Shown here in pieces: positions 9,661-28,192 of a DNA stretch of 64,000 bases. A program made the position numbers and the translations under genes. Source of the DNA: Cyanophora paradoxa (taxonomy: Eukaryota; Glaucocystophyceae; Cyanophorales; Cyanophoraceae); the NCBI GenBank assembly GCA_004431415.1, contig QPMI01000184.1, positions 62,001 to 126,000 of the forward strand. Reading direction: 5' to 3'. The notes beneath the pieces are model-generated. The model had not been told where the DNA came from. It did not search any database and saw only the letters and a list, made by a program, of their open reading frames with translations. Position 1 is the stretch's first letter. The number at the start of each line of letters is the position of its first letter.

Positions 9661-10576
9661 ATTTGATAGACGGCCTCACTAGGCTCTAGGTTTGCCTCGT
9701 CCCACAACCTCCCAATTACCCCCTTCCATGTCTCGCCCGCAAAGCTTGATTAGCTAGTTAGCTTCCCGCAATCTTACTAATTATAAGTTACCCCTTCCAC
9801 ACTCTAGAAGATTTGCAATAGAAATGCATGCCTCGATCAGCTACCGCTACCGTAGCTACCGTAGTACAGCGACCGTCGGACAGCTGTGAGCACCTGCATG
9901 CAAAAAGGTCGATTGATTTTTGTAAAAGGTACCGGTCTTAACAAGTACGCCGGGCGTGAGACGCGAGGGAAGGGAGGGAGGGAGCGAGCTAGGGATCCGG
10001 AGGGAGGGAGGGAGGGAGGGAGGGATCCCCCGGAGGGAGGGAAGGAGGCGGGAAGACGCCAGCGGCCGCCCTCTTGCTGCCCCGGCCCGCTCTCGCTTCG
10101 ATCGAGCGGAGAGAGGAGAGGAGAGGAGAGGAGATGAGAGGAAACCACTTTGACGGCTCGCTCAGAAATGGAGAGGAGAGGAGAGGAGAGGAATGGATCC
10201 CCGGAGTGGAGAGGAGAGGGGACGATCGATCGCGAGGAGAGGGAAAGAGGCTCTTAGTAGTGCAAGGCTCTAGCTCTACATAGTAGTAGTAATGCATCAC
10301 TGTGCATGGCACTGCGCATGCATGCGCGGCGCCAGCGCCGGCGCCGTTCGAAGTCAATGATTAAAATTTCGATTCGCGGGCGCGTGGGCGCCCCCGCCTC
10401 GCGCGGCCCCCCGCGCGCTCGAGGGCTCACAGTGACACTGACTCATTGATCAAAGAGCATCAGCGAACATTTCCGAGCGTCAGAGGGGTGTGCGGAGGGT
10501 GATGACGACTCATTGACGAGGGCTGGCTAGCGCTCACGGCAGGCCCAAGCGCGCAGGGCGGCGGGCGTGGGGCCTC
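9661..10576. other. intergenic region with purine microsatellites
   Basis: Lies between the convergent ends of the TPR gene and the DUF1995 gene. Holds (GGGA)n-type runs near 9968-10050 and GGAGA-type runs near 10108-10240, with a GC-rich palindromic patch at 10317-10350. Long ORFs here are by-products of the repeats. Confidence 0.6.
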
Positions 10577-12842
10577 CTACAGGCGCCACTCGCGGGACGC
10601 GCACTTGGCGTCGGCGTCCTCCCACCAGGTCGTCTCCTGCGCGGCCGGCGTGCCCGATGAGAGGAGAGGGCCATCCGAGGCGGCGGCGGCGGCGGTGGCG
10701 GCGGCGGCGGGGGCGGGGATCGAGGGGCGGGTTGGACCTTGACGCCCTCGCGCATCTTGGAGATGAAGCCCGCCAGCCCGCCCTTCTCCACCTGCGCTTG
10801 CCCCGCGCCCCCCATCAGCCTCCGCCGGCCCCCGGGGCGGCGCGGGGCGGGGCGGGGCAGGGCAGGGCGCACGGCGGTGGCCTTCTCCTTGCTCTCGAAG
10901 TCGCCGATGCCGAGGTGCTCCTGGGGTACCAGCGCTTAGCGCAGGGGGGTTGGAGGGTGGGGGTACCGCGCCTGGACGAGGCGCTTGACGACGCCGAGGT
11001 TGGGCCGCTCCGGCAGCTCGCTCACCAGCGCCGGCGTCGCCCTGCGCCCGCCCCCTCCATCAGCCGCCGGCGGCCAGGGCGGGGGGCGCGGGGGGAAGGG
11101 GGCGCACGTCTTGTTGTCAGCCAGCACCTGCCAGCCCCCGGGGAAGCAGCGGAAGAGGAACCCGCCGTAGTTCAGCACCTGGCGGTGGGGGTACACTCGT
11201 CACGAGCAGGGGGGGGGGGACGCGGCCGCGGCGCGCGCACGTAGGGAGGCTTGAAGGTGGACCGAGAGTAGCTGGACGGGGGAAGGGAGGGGGGATCAGG
11301 TCCCGCGGGAGGGGGTACAGGGAGCGCGGCGGTCGTACCCCCGGTAGCGGAGGTAGTAGACGGCGCGGAACTTGGAGAGGAAACGGTACCTGCACGGACT
11401 CGAACCCAGGCGCGGGGATCGAGGGGGGGGGGGTACGGGGCGCACTGCATGTCCTTCGAGGGGAAGAAGGGGAGTCCGAGGTCGCCCTGGGGGGTACGCG
11501 CTCGACCGGGCGCAGAGGCAGGGGGAGCGGAGGCCCGGGAAAGGAGAGGGGTGGGGGCGGAGGGCACCTTCAGGGTCTCGAGCTTCAGGTTGAAGAGGAC
11601 CACGGGCCGTCCCGCGGTCTGCGGGGGAAGCCGCATCGGCCGGGGTACCGTGCGCGAACGGGGAGGGGTACGCACGCGCTCGTTGACGAAGCGCTCAACG
11701 TCGGGGAGCTCCTGGCAGCTGGCGGTCTGGAGGCGGGTGCTGAGCGAGGAAGGGGGGGGCAGGGAGGGACGCGAGGAAGGGGGCACCATGATGAAATAGA
11801 TGGCGTCGTCGGTCTCGGCGGAGAGTTTGAAAGTGCCCCTCTGAGAGTCGAACCCATCCGTGAGGGCCGCAAGCTCAACGTTCGGCTGGGGCCGGTCGCC
11901 CACGCTGCGGGGTGCGGCGTTAGGCGGATGAGGTAAGGGGGGGTGCGCAATCGGGTGATGAGGGGCTCACACATCGGCCGCGCGGTTCTTCTCGGCCTGC
12001 AGCACGGTCGTCAGGGGTACAGACCCGCAGGCGCGGCACGTGCGCAGGCACCCGCACCTCATCGGGGTACACGATCTTGATCGTGCCGTCCAGCTTGAGC
12101 TGCTTGGCGATGGAGACGGCGTGCGCCACAGTCGCGTCGGCGACCTGTCGGCGGCGGCGGGCGCCCCGTCAGCCGCCGGCCCGCACGTGCGGGAGCCCAC
12201 GGGGGGGCGGGCGCGGGGCGCGGGGCGCGGGGCGCGGGGCGACTCCTGGAAAGCGGCACGCACCTGGTAGGATGAGGAGGAGGTCGAGTCGAGGATGCGC
12301 TGCGGGAGCGGCCTGCGCCGGAAAGTCCGCGGTCAGATCTGCAGGGCGGCTGAAGGGGGATTCCGCGGCGAGTGCGACGCACGGAAACTCCACTTCCATG
12401 TAGGTCACGCCCTCTTTGAGCGCCGCGCCGACGGCGCTCGCGATTTGGCTGCAGACTGTCGAGGGTCGCGCAGTGTCAGCCCCGCCTGCAGCCGCCGAGA
12501 GCAGCAAGGGCCGGTAAGGCAAAAACTCAGCGGCGCACTCTCATTGAAGTCGATGGGGAAAGGAACGGAGCCCGTGCGCGGCTCTGAAGCGCTGGCCTCC
12601 TGTGCGCCGGCCTTGCAGAACACGACGGACGGCGACCGGAGAGAAGGAACCGAAGCGCTATGTGCGTTGTAAACTGCTGCACCGTGGAAGCTGCGCCTCG
12701 CCAGCCGCAGCGCTGAGGACGTCCCGGGTGCGCGCGCGATCCGGCTGGGTCCCGCCGCTGGCCTCCTGCACACCGCCGTAGACTGCGAAAGCGATGCAGA
12801 GGCGGAAGCCGACGCCGGCAGGGCTCCCGACACGAAGGCCAT
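10577..12842 (-). CDS. DUF1995 protein (LPA3-like), plastid-targeted
   Basis: Multi-exon gene on the minus strand. It starts MAFVSGALPASASASASL, a signal-peptide-like head with an AFV motif expected of plastid import in chlorophyll-c algae. Exons carry family features in order: an LKEGVTYMEVEFP strand, LKLDGTIKIVYPDE, DDAIYFIMVPP, ELPDVERFVNER, GRPVVLFNLKLETLK, FRAVYYLRYRG and GGFLFRCFPGGWQVLAD. These are the hallmarks of DUF1995 proteins; Arabidopsis LPA3, a photosystem II assembly factor, is one. The C-terminus ends in an ADAKCASREWRL exon with TAG at 10577-10579. Introns begin GTGCGC/GTGCGT. A role in thylakoid complex assembly is inferred from the family. Confidence 0.75.
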
Positions 12843-12884
12843 GATTCGATGTTTTTCTGGCGGGTACAGCGCTAGCAGGAGCAA

Positions 12885-15309
12885 ATGCCGCCCTCCGCCA
12901 GGTTGGCCCTGCTGCTGCTGGCCCTTGCGGGACTGGCGCTCTCCCAGCCAACTTTGCAAGACGGTGCGCCGCCGTCCGGGAGCTCGCGCGCGCCTGGCGA
13001 GCCAGAACTGCAGGCGCCGTGAGCACGCTCATCGGAGGAGGCAAAGCGGGCAACGCCGATGGAGACCGCACCGTGGCGGCGTTTGCGGGTGAGCAAGCCA
13101 CTCGCCAGCGCGCCCAGCCGGCCGTGGCTAACTTTGAGGGCGTCGCAGGGCCGGTGCGCAGGGCGTTGGCCTGGCAGGCGGCCGCCTGGCAGGCATTCCG
13201 CACGTCTAAACCGGGGCGCAGGGAAGCCTGTCGGTAGTCTACAGGTCCGACTCCAGCCCGCTGCTTCTCCTCACGGACCAGGTGTGTCCTCGCTGCTGTC
13301 CTCGCTGCCGCCCACCGCACTCGCCAACTAAATCCTATCGCAGAACAACGCCGTGCTGCGGCTGATCGACGTGAGAGGACGTGCGTGCGGCTCCGCAGGT
13401 CACCGCGGCCCATCTAACGCCCACCCGCCCCAGAAAACGTCACCACGGTCGCCGGCACGGGTGCGCAGCCGCTGCAGCGGGGCGCGCACGCGCTAACCGA
13501 CGCGGGTGACGGCGTACAGGCCAGTCGGGCTTCAAGAACGACTGGAAGCTGGACAAGGTGACGGGCGCGCGGGTGGCGGACCCCGGCACGGCGATGTTCT
13601 ACGCGCTCTTCGGCGTCGTGACGGACTCGGCGACGAGCCCGAAGACCGTTTACGTGGCGGACCGGTACAACAACCGCATCCGCTCCGTCGTCTACTCCGG
13701 CGCGCCCGTGCAGCCGCCCCTCGCCCCGCCCCTCGCGCCGCCCCTCGCGCCGCTCCTCACGCCGCACCGCAGAGGACCTCTCGTCCAAGTGGTACACTGA
13801 CACGATCGGTCCGGCCCGCGCCGCGCCCGAACCCCGTGCCCCCGCCCACGCCCGGGGCGCGCCGCAGCCGGCACGGGGGAGCAGGACTACCTCGACGACG
13901 ACCAGGGCGACCGGTCCAAGTTCAACTACCCGGTGCCCACCGCGCCTCGGCTCTCGGCGGGCCTCTCTTGAACGCGGAGCCCCCAGGTGGCGCTGGAGTA
14001 CGACGCGTCGGCGAAGCTGCTGTACGTGAGCGACGCCCTCAACCACGTCGTCCGCGCCGTCGACTGCTCCCGCGTCACGCCCTGTGCGCCCCGCGCGCTG
14101 CACCCCCCCTGGGGCCGCCTCACGCGCCGCGCGCGCAGACAAGGTGACGACCGTCGCGGGGACCTCGGGCACCTCGGGCTTCGTCGACGGGCCCGCCAGC
14201 TCCGCCCTTGTCCGCGCCCTCCCCGCCCCCCTCTTTCCCTGGCCTTCCGCCCGTTCACCCTCCGCGTACCCCCGCAGTTCAACTTCCCCTACGGCCTCGC
14301 CCTGGACAGCGGCGCCCAGGTGCCCCGCGCCCCTCGCAGATCCCCCACCCCGTCCGAATCCTCCCCCCCTCAGATCCTCTACGTCTCCGACTTCGAGAAC
14401 AACGCCATCCGCTACATCAGGCTCGGAAGTGCGCCCCCTGGGATTCGAGCCCGCGCCCTGTCGGGCCGACTCCGCGCCGGCAGCGAGCCCCGCGACGGTC
14501 GGCACTCTCGCGGGGCAGGCCGGCAAGAGCGGTGCGGGGGGCGGGGCGCCGGGGGGCCTCCCTCGGGGCGGCCCCGACGCGCCTCGGGGCCGGCGCAGGC
14601 TGGTCGGACGGCAAGCTGGGCGTCAGCGTCCTCAACCACCCCGTCGGTGCGCCCGGCCCGGCCCCTTCTCTGTACCCCCCCCCCCCCGATCCCGATGGGG
14701 CAGGCGTGCGGCTGGACCCGCGGGCCTCCTCGGCGGGCCCCGTGCTCTACTTCTCCGAGGCCTACGGCCACCGCGTCCGCTTCGTCTACGGCCTCGGCTC
14801 CCCCCAGGAGGGCGCGCCTCGCGCCAGCCCCCCGAACGCCCCAACAAGCTTCCTCTGAGCGGCATCCCGCCCGCAGGCACCGTGGCGACCCTGTCCGGCA
14901 ACGGGACGCAGGCACGCGCTTCGGTCGCCCGCTGGCGCCTCTTCCGCCGGGGCTGACTGGCGGGGCAGGGTCAGGACGACGGGGTGCGGGACAAGGCGAC
15001 GTTCAGCTTCCCGCTGGGGATCGCCGTGGAGGCCTCGGGCCCCACCGCCTTCCTCTACGTCGCCGACCGCCAGGTCCCCGCGCCCCCCGCTCGCCCGCGC
15101 GCGCTGCGGCCCGCCCCGCCCGACCCCGCGCCGCGGCGCGCAGAACAACGCGGTGCGCTCCGTAGTGCTGCCCCCCGTGTCGAGCCTCCCGACGCCCTAC
15201 CCCCCCGTCTCGCGCGGCGCGCGGGCCCTCCCCTCCTCCTGCTCCCCTCCTCTCCCTCGCCGCCCTCCTCTACGCCCTCTGCTAGTACCATTGCCTCTGC
15301 GCTGTGTAG
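12885..15309 (+). CDS. secreted NHL-repeat protein
   Basis: ATG at 12885 opens a clear signal peptide (MPPSARLALLLLALAGLALS) ending just before the first intron. Later exons show NHL/beta-propeller repeats: STLIGGGKAGNADGD, NNAVLRLI, NVTTVAGTG, VYVADRYNNRIRSV, YVSDALNHVVRAVD, VTTVAGTSGTSGFVDG, FPYGLALD, LYVSDFENNAIRYI, GTVATLSGNG and FLYVADRQ then NNAVRSVV. NHL propellers bind proteins, RNA or polysaccharide; here secretion suggests a surface or endomembrane role. The 3' end is uncertain: a downstream exon ending TAG at 15307-15309 is one option, and an earlier stop is possible. Only 42 bp separate this start from that of the divergent DUF1995 gene. Confidence 0.7.
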
Positions 15310-15493
15310 GGAACAGAACGGCGCTCGTCGGACGGTGCTCGCGGCTTCGGCGTGCGGCGGCGTTCGACACGCGCAGGCGAACGGGATGCAGGGGCAGAGC
15401 GAAGAGCAGGGGGAAACGAGGGGGGGGGCGGGGGGGAGGGGGGGGGGTGGGGGCCTGTCCTATTGAAATCTGGGGCCGCGGCGGGCCGGCGCC

Positions 15494-17996
15494 TCACTTG
15501 ACGCCGGCGGGGAAGACGCGGCCGGAGGAGAAGTGGGGGGCCATGCCCGCGCTCAGCAGCGGCTTGACGTGCTCGTCGAGGTACGAGTCCACGTCTGGGG
15601 GGGGGGGGGGGGGGGCGGGCGGGGGCGGGCGCGCGGGGGGTACAGTGTCACTTGACGGCGGGCCGGCGTCGGGCGGGGCGTGGACGGGGCGGGCACCGTC
15701 GTGGGCGTTGACGGGGTTGGCGGCGAGGTGCGCGGAGGAGAAGATGGAGTTGCCGGTGACCTCGTCGAGCACCTGCGGGCCGCGGGCTCTCCGGGGGGCG
15801 CGGGGAGGGTGGAGGGGTGCGGCGGGGCGGGCGCACGGCGACGCCGGGGGGCAGCGTGATGACCTGCTCCCGGTGCTCGGCCTCGACGCGCAGCACCGTC
15901 ATCCCCTGCACGCCGGCCCCTCAGCGCCCGCCGCAGCGGAGCGCGCGGGGCGCCCCCGCCGACCTCGTGGGGCTCCACGAAGGTGTCCAGCACGAAGCTC
16001 TGCGTGTCGAACACGAAGCACGCCTGCTCGGCACCCCCGCGATCAGCCCCCGAGCGGGCCGCACCGGCGGGCGCCGACTCGCGGACCCGCCGCTTGTGGA
16101 CGGGGCGCATGTTCGGGTCGGCGGTCGCCAGCAGGTTCACGTAGCTGCGCGCGCCGCTCGGGAACGGCGGAAGAGCGCAGGGCGGGGCGGGCGCACTCTC
16201 GCCCGCTGATCTGCCGCTTGAGCTCGATCCGCTGCCCGTTCGCCATGGGGTACCGTACCTGCGGAAGTGTGAGCAGGTCCGAGGCCCCAGCAAAAATCAA
16301 GGGCGCGCACGGAGTGCATGTACGTGAAGGTGCCGTTCTGCCCCCTCCTCCGGACCTGCGCGCGCGCGGCCGGCCGTGGTCAGCGGGGGGCTCTCTCGGC
16401 TATGGAGAAGCCATCGATGGGGGTCGGTGAGGTACTGCACGGGTTTGCGCAGGAAGTGCGCACTGCACGAAGCAGACGAAGGGCGGGGCGGGGCGGGGGC
16501 TGGGACCTTGGCCTCGGTGCCGTCGGAGGTGCGGAGGAAGACCTCCTCCACGTCGAAGATCTCCACCCGGCTCACCGGCAGCTGAGAGGGGGGGAGAGGA
16601 GGGTGGGGGGACGGCGTCGGCTCCCATCGCCCGGATGCGACGCCGCGCGGGGCGCAGAGGGGCGGGAGGAGGGAGGACGGCAGCTGTGCCCGCGGCGAAC
16701 CTTGCCGAGGTCCTGGACGCTTATCGGCTTGATCAGGAACTTGCGCTGCGGCGCGCCCCGCCGGCTCAAAGCTGGAGGGGGGAAGCGGAAGAGACGACGG
16801 AGTTTGGGGTACCTGGACTTCGACGGGGATGGGGAGGCCAACGAGGGTCTTGATGGTGTCCACCACGCGTCGCATCTTGCCCTGTACCCGGCTCGGAAGG
16901 TGGAGGGGGAGGGGCAGGGGTGGCGGGCGGGGCGGGGCGGACGGGGAAGTCGGTGCCGTTGTCGATGATGCGGAGGTGGGGGTGCCCCAGCCACGCCTCC
17001 CGCAGGCGCAGGTCCACCTGCCTCGCTGCCCGTCCACCCCGCTCAGCGCGCCGCCTTGCGAAGGGGAGCAGGGAAGGGGGAAAAAGGAAGAGGGGTACCG
17101 AGCTCGAGGTCCTCGGAGCGGGCGGCGTTGTTCGAGAGCGTGTAGAATTGCTCGGCGCCTGCGACGGAAGATCAGAGGGGCGGGCCCCAGGAACCTGGAG
17201 GGGCAACCGCACCAAACGCCGAGGTCACGAGGTGGATTACGGCCTCGTACCGCCTGGTGATGGTGTGGCGCGTCGGGCGGGGAGGAAGGGGGGAAAGCAG
17301 GCGGAGGAAGGGGCGCCCGGGCGTGGCACCTGTCCCGGAGGGAGACGACGTTCCATCCTGCGGGGGAAGGGGATGGTCGGCGGGGGGTGGAGGGGAAGGC
17401 GAGGGGAGGGGGGGGCGCGGGGACACCGTTCTCGTCGAGCAGGGCGTTCCACATCGAGGTGGCCATGTACGCGCTCCCGTCCATCACCCCGCTGCCGCAG
17501 ACCGGTTCGAGGCGTCCGCGGGTACAGCGAAGAGGGCGGGGCCGCGGGGGCACCGGTCGGCGATGATGATCGAGGGCTGCCCCGTGCTCTTCGCGAGGTC
17601 GAAGAACGCGTCCTCGAGGCCCATCTGCACCCGCAGCAGCGCGCCCTGCGCGCACGCCGATCGAGGGCTGAGTCAAAACGGGGGCACGCGCCGGGCGGGG
17701 GAGGGCCCGGGCGCGCCTGGAAGCGGATGATCTGGTCCGGGGTGAGGTTGCCGAGCTTGGCGCCGCCGGTCAGGAGGAGCGTGGCCGCCTCGGGTACGAG
17801 GAACACCCGGAAACCGAGCTCCTCCAGCCTCTCCGACACGCTCGCCAGGGCCTGCCCGCGGCGATCGGGCGCCCGCTCCGAGGCGGCAGACGGGGCCCGG
17901 CGGGGGGCGCGGGGCGCACCGTCGTCTTTCCGGCGCAGGGGCCGCCCGTGAGGACGATTCGAAAGACGGGAGCCTCCTGTGCGCCCCCGCCGATCA
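15494..17996 (-). CDS. TTD14-like protein: AAA_28 P-loop plus CYTH-like domain
   Basis: N-terminal P-loop FRIVLTGGPCAGKTT near 17930-17975, followed by GFRVFLVPEAATLLL, SIIIADR-type and MDGSAYMA segments, YEAVIHLVTSAFG and LRIIDNG. These match the AAA_28 domain of TRPL-translocation-defect-14 proteins. A CYTH-like second half follows (VEIFDVEEVFL, NGTFTYMHS, QRIELKRQI, CFVFDTQSFVLDTF, LPPGVQVLDEVTG), and the C-terminus is AGMAPHFSSGRVFPAGVK with TGA at 15494-15496. In Drosophila TTD14 binds GTP and phosphatidylinositol 3-phosphate in membrane trafficking. The 5' end is uncertain: no ATG is in frame right before the P-loop exon, and CCCAG precedes it, so a short upstream exon is likely. Confidence 0.7.
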
Positions 17997-18587
17997 CCTG
18001 GGCGCGAGGCCGCTCGGTTGGCGCCCGCGCATCATTCGAGCGGCGGCCGAGGGACGGCGCGGCCGCGCACCGACACGGGCCTCAGTGCGGGCTCGACGTG
18101 ATGGCTGTTGCCTCTTTTCGATGACTCCGCGTGCGCCCGGGCCCGGTCCGTGAAATGCCAGACGGCGGCCAGCGCTGCGAGCCGATCAGATTCGAGGCTC
18201 GGCGGCGGGTCTGAGGGCGTCGTCACCTCCCGCCGAGCTAAGAATGAGCACCGTGTTGTAAGAGAAGCCAGCATCTTCCCGTGCGTGCCCCCAGCCGCCG
18301 CCGCGGGCGCGCTCATAATCCGACGCCGAGAGGGCGCCCCGGTGGTTGCGCGCTGGCGAGAACGGGGCCGAATTAGCCGCGCTTGAAGCGATATCGCCTC
18401 GTTCGAGGCTTGGTGGCCGGCGAGGCGGCAGCGCGGGGTAGATCTGCGCGCGGGCACCTCGAGCGAGCCCACCGAGCCCGCCGCTCGCTCTATCGTGAAC
18501 TGTCCGGCCCAGCGCTGCCGCGGCGCGGGAGACTGCGCGTGCCCACATCTTGCCCTGAAACACGCGTACCCCCAAAGGCCAGCAGCG
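17997..18587. other. intergenic region between divergent TTD14-like and gyrB genes
   Basis: Should contain both promoters and probably the missing first exon of the TTD14-like gene. Long ORFs occur on both strands but show no recognised domain. Confidence 0.4.
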
Positions 18588-22600
<4,013 letters not shown>

Positions 22601-22790
22601 CCGCTCCGTCCCCCCGCCCCACCCACCCCAGCCCCCCAGTCGTTTATTCCAATCCTGAGCAAGAGAACCGGAAACTCTCGTCTGCGCGCGCGCGCGCTCC
22701 CCGCCGGCCGGCTCACTCCGAGCGCACTCGTCTTCTGTACAGAGGGGGACGGGGGCGCGGGGAGGGGAAAGGGAGGCGGGGGCGGCCCCG

Positions 22791-24756
<1,966 letters not shown>

Positions 24757-24822
24757 TTTTTTTGCTGCTACGTTCGCACTGAGCGACCGTGACGGGTACG
24801 CGTCCGAAGAGACAGTTGCACG
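24757..24822. promoter_or_regulatory. 66-bp divergent promoter region
   Basis: The only sequence between the start codons of RPT6 (minus) and the coiled-coil/Ig/PH gene (plus). Contains a run of eight T next to the RPT6 start. Both 5' UTRs and core promoters must overlap here or extend into coding sequence. Confidence 0.55.
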
Positions 24823-27784
24823 ATGCCAGCGCCGACGACCAGGCCGGGCTCCGCGATGGGAACCACTTCGGACGGTCTCCCTGATTTAGAAAGGTGCGCG
24901 CTGCTCGCCCGGCGAAGCTCCGACGGCCGCCTCACACGCGGCAGGCTCGGCACCGCGCTGGGCTCCGGGGCGTTTCGTCAGCTGATTCAAGCGCGGGACA
25001 AGGAGATCGCCGACCTTCACGAGGCCCTGAGGCAGCAAGAAGAGGCGGCTGAACAGCGTCTCGCGGCAGCAGAACACGAGGTAGGCGGCCAGCGCGGATT
25101 CCTTTTGTTTCTTTTACCGCTTCTCGAGAATATCTTAGCTAAGCACTTAGCTAACGTGGCCGGACGCACGCCGCCTCACGCGCGTTTCGTAGCCCGCCGC
25201 CGAGCCGGCAAGGCCGCCCCGCTGACCTGGCGCGCGTGCCCCAGATGGAGCTCTTGCACAGGAAGTATGTGGAGCTGGAGAACACGGCGAAGCTCGCCAA
25301 CAGCCCGCAGCTGGCCGAGCAACAGGCACAGCAGGCGCAGCAGCTGGCGTCCCAGCAGCAGCAAGTCCTCCAGCAGGCGCAGCTGATCGACCAGCTGCAA
25401 AGGAGACTGTCGGAGGCGGAGCTGCGCAACGAGGCCCTTCGGCAAGAGGCGCAGCAGGCAGCGAGCCGCGCGGCCATCGCGGCGGCGGCGGCAGAGACCA
25501 AGGTCGTCTACGGTTCGCCACAGGGCCCCTCCTTTTCCCTTCTCGCCACTGACGCGTCTTCTTCGTGTTGTTTCCGTATCCTCTTTCGCGAGCAGACCAG
25601 GTCTCAGGTGCGGCGTGCCGGCGCTTCTTGTCGTCCCTGCCCCCCTGCCGACGCCGCCGGGCCGCAGGACTTGGCGTGTTCAAGAAGCTGCTGGAGAACA
25701 AGGAGCGGCAAGTGAAGGAGGTGCGCAGCGGCGCCGGGGGCACGCCCGGACCTCGATCTTTACAGGGACCCGGCCGGCACCCCGCAGCTCCAGGACGAGC
25801 GGCTGCAGCTGGAGCGGGAGAGGACGCAGCTGCTCGAGCAGATACGGTCGCTGGAGCGGAGCGGCGGCATCACGGACGTCGCCGAGGCCGCCGCGCAGGT
25901 GGGCGGCGCCCCCCCGCCGCCCCCCGCCCCCTCCGACGCCCCCGCGCAGCTGCACACGCTGCGGGACAAGTACATAGCGCTCTCGCACGAGAACAGCGAC
26001 CTGCGCGACCGCTTCCGCGAGGCCGAGGAGGTGCGGGGCCCCCGCTGCGGCCGGCGCCGGGCCGGCGCCGACGCGGGGGGCCGGCAGGTGCTGCGGCAGA
26101 AGGAGGCGCTCCTCCAGCAGATGAGCGGCAACCTGCGGCAGAAGTCCCAGCAGGTGGCCCCCCGCGGACGCCCCCCCGCCTCCTCTCCTGACGGGGCGCG
26201 CTTGGGGCAGGTGGGGGACATGACGCGGGAGATACGGGACCTCGACCTGCGCTGCGAGAACTTCCTCAAGCAGGCGAGCGCCCCCGCGCCCTCCGTCCTG
26301 GCCCGGCCCGCCCCGCGCTGATCGGGGCGGGGGCAGCTGGGGGAGGCGAAGGAGGACCTGCGGGCGGCGGACGCGGAGATCCGCGCCTGCCGCGAGGAGA
26401 TCCGCGCCCGCGACGAGGAGGTCCGCCCCGCCCCGCCCCGCCCCGCTCCGCTCCGAGCCCCGCCCCGCCCCCGACGCGCGCCCCGGGCCCGCAGATCGGG
26501 TCGCTGAGGAGGGCGGGGGCGGGGGGCCGGGGGCGCCGCCGGAGCCGGCGCGGCGGTCGGGGGAGGAGGCGTACCTGCAGTCGGAGGTGGAGCGGCTGGC
26601 GGGGCGCGTGCGGGAGGTCGAGGCCGAGCGCGACGCCATGCGCAAGGTCGCCGAGGCCGCCCGGCGCGCGCACGGCGCCCCCGGCGGGGGCCCCGGGGGC
26701 GGCCTCGTGCCCTCGGTGCCGCACCAGCTGGCGCCCTCGACGGCGACGGCGCCGATCGTGGGGAACGGGCGGAACTCGCTGCTGGTGACCCCGCCGTACG
26801 CGAGCGCGCTGAACATCTTCGGGGAGCACTACATGGGCTGCTGCGTCGCCGTCACGGGCTCCCACAAGGAGGTCGGCTACCTCGTCCTCACCGGCAGTGG
26901 CTCCTACGAGGGCGAGTGCTGGATCCAGTGGTACCGCTCCCTCAACGGCTCCAGCTTCGCCCCCATCGAGGGGGCCGTGAACCCCTCCTACCTCCCCACC
27001 GCCGACGACGTCGGCTGCGTCCTCCGCCTCGAGTGCACCCCCGTCGGCGTCAGCGGCGGCCGGGGCCAGGCCTTCAGCGCCGACACCACACGCATCGCCC
27101 TCGACGGGTCCCCGCCGGCCCCTCCCCCTTACCCCTCTCCCACAGCCTCACCGCGCGGGCAGGCACATGGACAAGCTGGTCCGGAACTACATGAAGCAGG
27201 GGCGGGCGCAGCTGACGGCGCGCCGCCTCCCCGCGGGCCCCGCTTCCTCCCCCTCCCCGCCTGACGGGCCCGGCGAGCAGGTGATGCTCACGGGGGACGT
27301 CCCGGACGAGCAGCGGACCCTCCTCCTCGACAAGTCCGGCATCGTCATCATGAACAAGGCCCGCCCCGTTGCCTGCCCCCGATGGGGGGGCCCTGCGCCC
27401 CCGCCCGCGCCCCCCGCTGAGCCTCGTGCACCCCCGCAGATGGACGGGACGGAGGTGTCGCACCCGTACTCGCCGAGCATGGGGGTGGAGCTGCACCCCT
27501 GGCCCCACATGACGTTCACGCTGCGCGCGGACGGCTCGACGGCGTACCTGCTGCGGACGACGACGAGCCTGGAGCGGGACCTCTGCGCCCACGCCATCCG
27601 CCAGTTCATATCGCTCATGCGCGAGCGCGCGGCGCCCCTCTCCGCCTCCCTCAGCACCGCCGGCGCCATCGGCGTCGACTACATGCGGCCCGCCTCTGCC
27701 ATGGCGGCGCCCAGGCTCGGCCCCGGCGCCGGCCCCGCCCCCAGCGCGCAGCGCGGAGCGGCCACCAAGTTCAGGGTCACGTGA
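24823..27784 (+). CDS. coiled-coil protein with Ig-like (AIR9/A9-type) and PH-like domains, SCAB1-like
   Basis: ATG at 24823; about a dozen exons. The first half is Gln/Glu-rich coiled coil (ELENTAKLANSPQLAEQQ, LIDQLQRRLSEAELRNEALR, FKKLLENKERQVKE, MSGNLRQKSQQ). The second half has an Ig-like A9-type domain: CWIQWYRSLNGSSFAPIEGA, then YLPTADDVGCVLRLECTPV. A PH-like domain follows (LLLDKSGIVIMNK, HPWPHMTFTLRADG, ERDLCAHAIRQFISLMRE). This order recalls plant SCAB1, an actin-binding and bundling protein (coiled coil, Ig, PH), and AIR9 microtubule proteins. The C-terminus ends KFRVT with TGA at 27782-27784. A cytoskeletal role is inferred only. Confidence 0.65.
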
Positions 27785-28192
27785 GCGCTAGGCATGCACA
27801 GCAGCAGGCAGGCAGGCAGGCAGGCAGGCAGGGGTCAGTCAATTTTATGATAGAGACCTGAGCTGGGAGCCGAGCCTCTACGCCACTAGTACTTACCGGC
27901 GCGGGCAGCTGCAGACTGCAGTGTCGCGCCCGGGGCACCATGGGCCGAAGGCTGGGTTGGAGGGGTACGCGTCGAGGGCACTTCGAATTCAGCGCAGCGC
28001 GAATTTTCCCGCGGCCGTGCGCATGCTCAGGCCGCAGGGGGCCGGAGATCAGCACGTGTACTCACCTTGCCCGTGCTCCGAGTGCCGATTTCTTCGACCG
28101 TCGGCGCTGCATTTTGGAGCTCGCGCCGCGCCCGCCGCAGATGGCGACGCGGCATTTCTACCTACGAAGCGAGTAGTGCGATCTATCAGGAA
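27785..28192. other. intergenic region
   Basis: Contains a (GGCA)n microsatellite at about 27805-27832. No convincing gene seen; the 5' UTR of the TVP38-like gene probably begins near its right end. Confidence 0.5.

Noticed and set aside
10108-10240. CRISPR-like or minisatellite array
   Set aside because: The repeats are simple GGAGA purine runs without regular spacers; an ordinary microsatellite.
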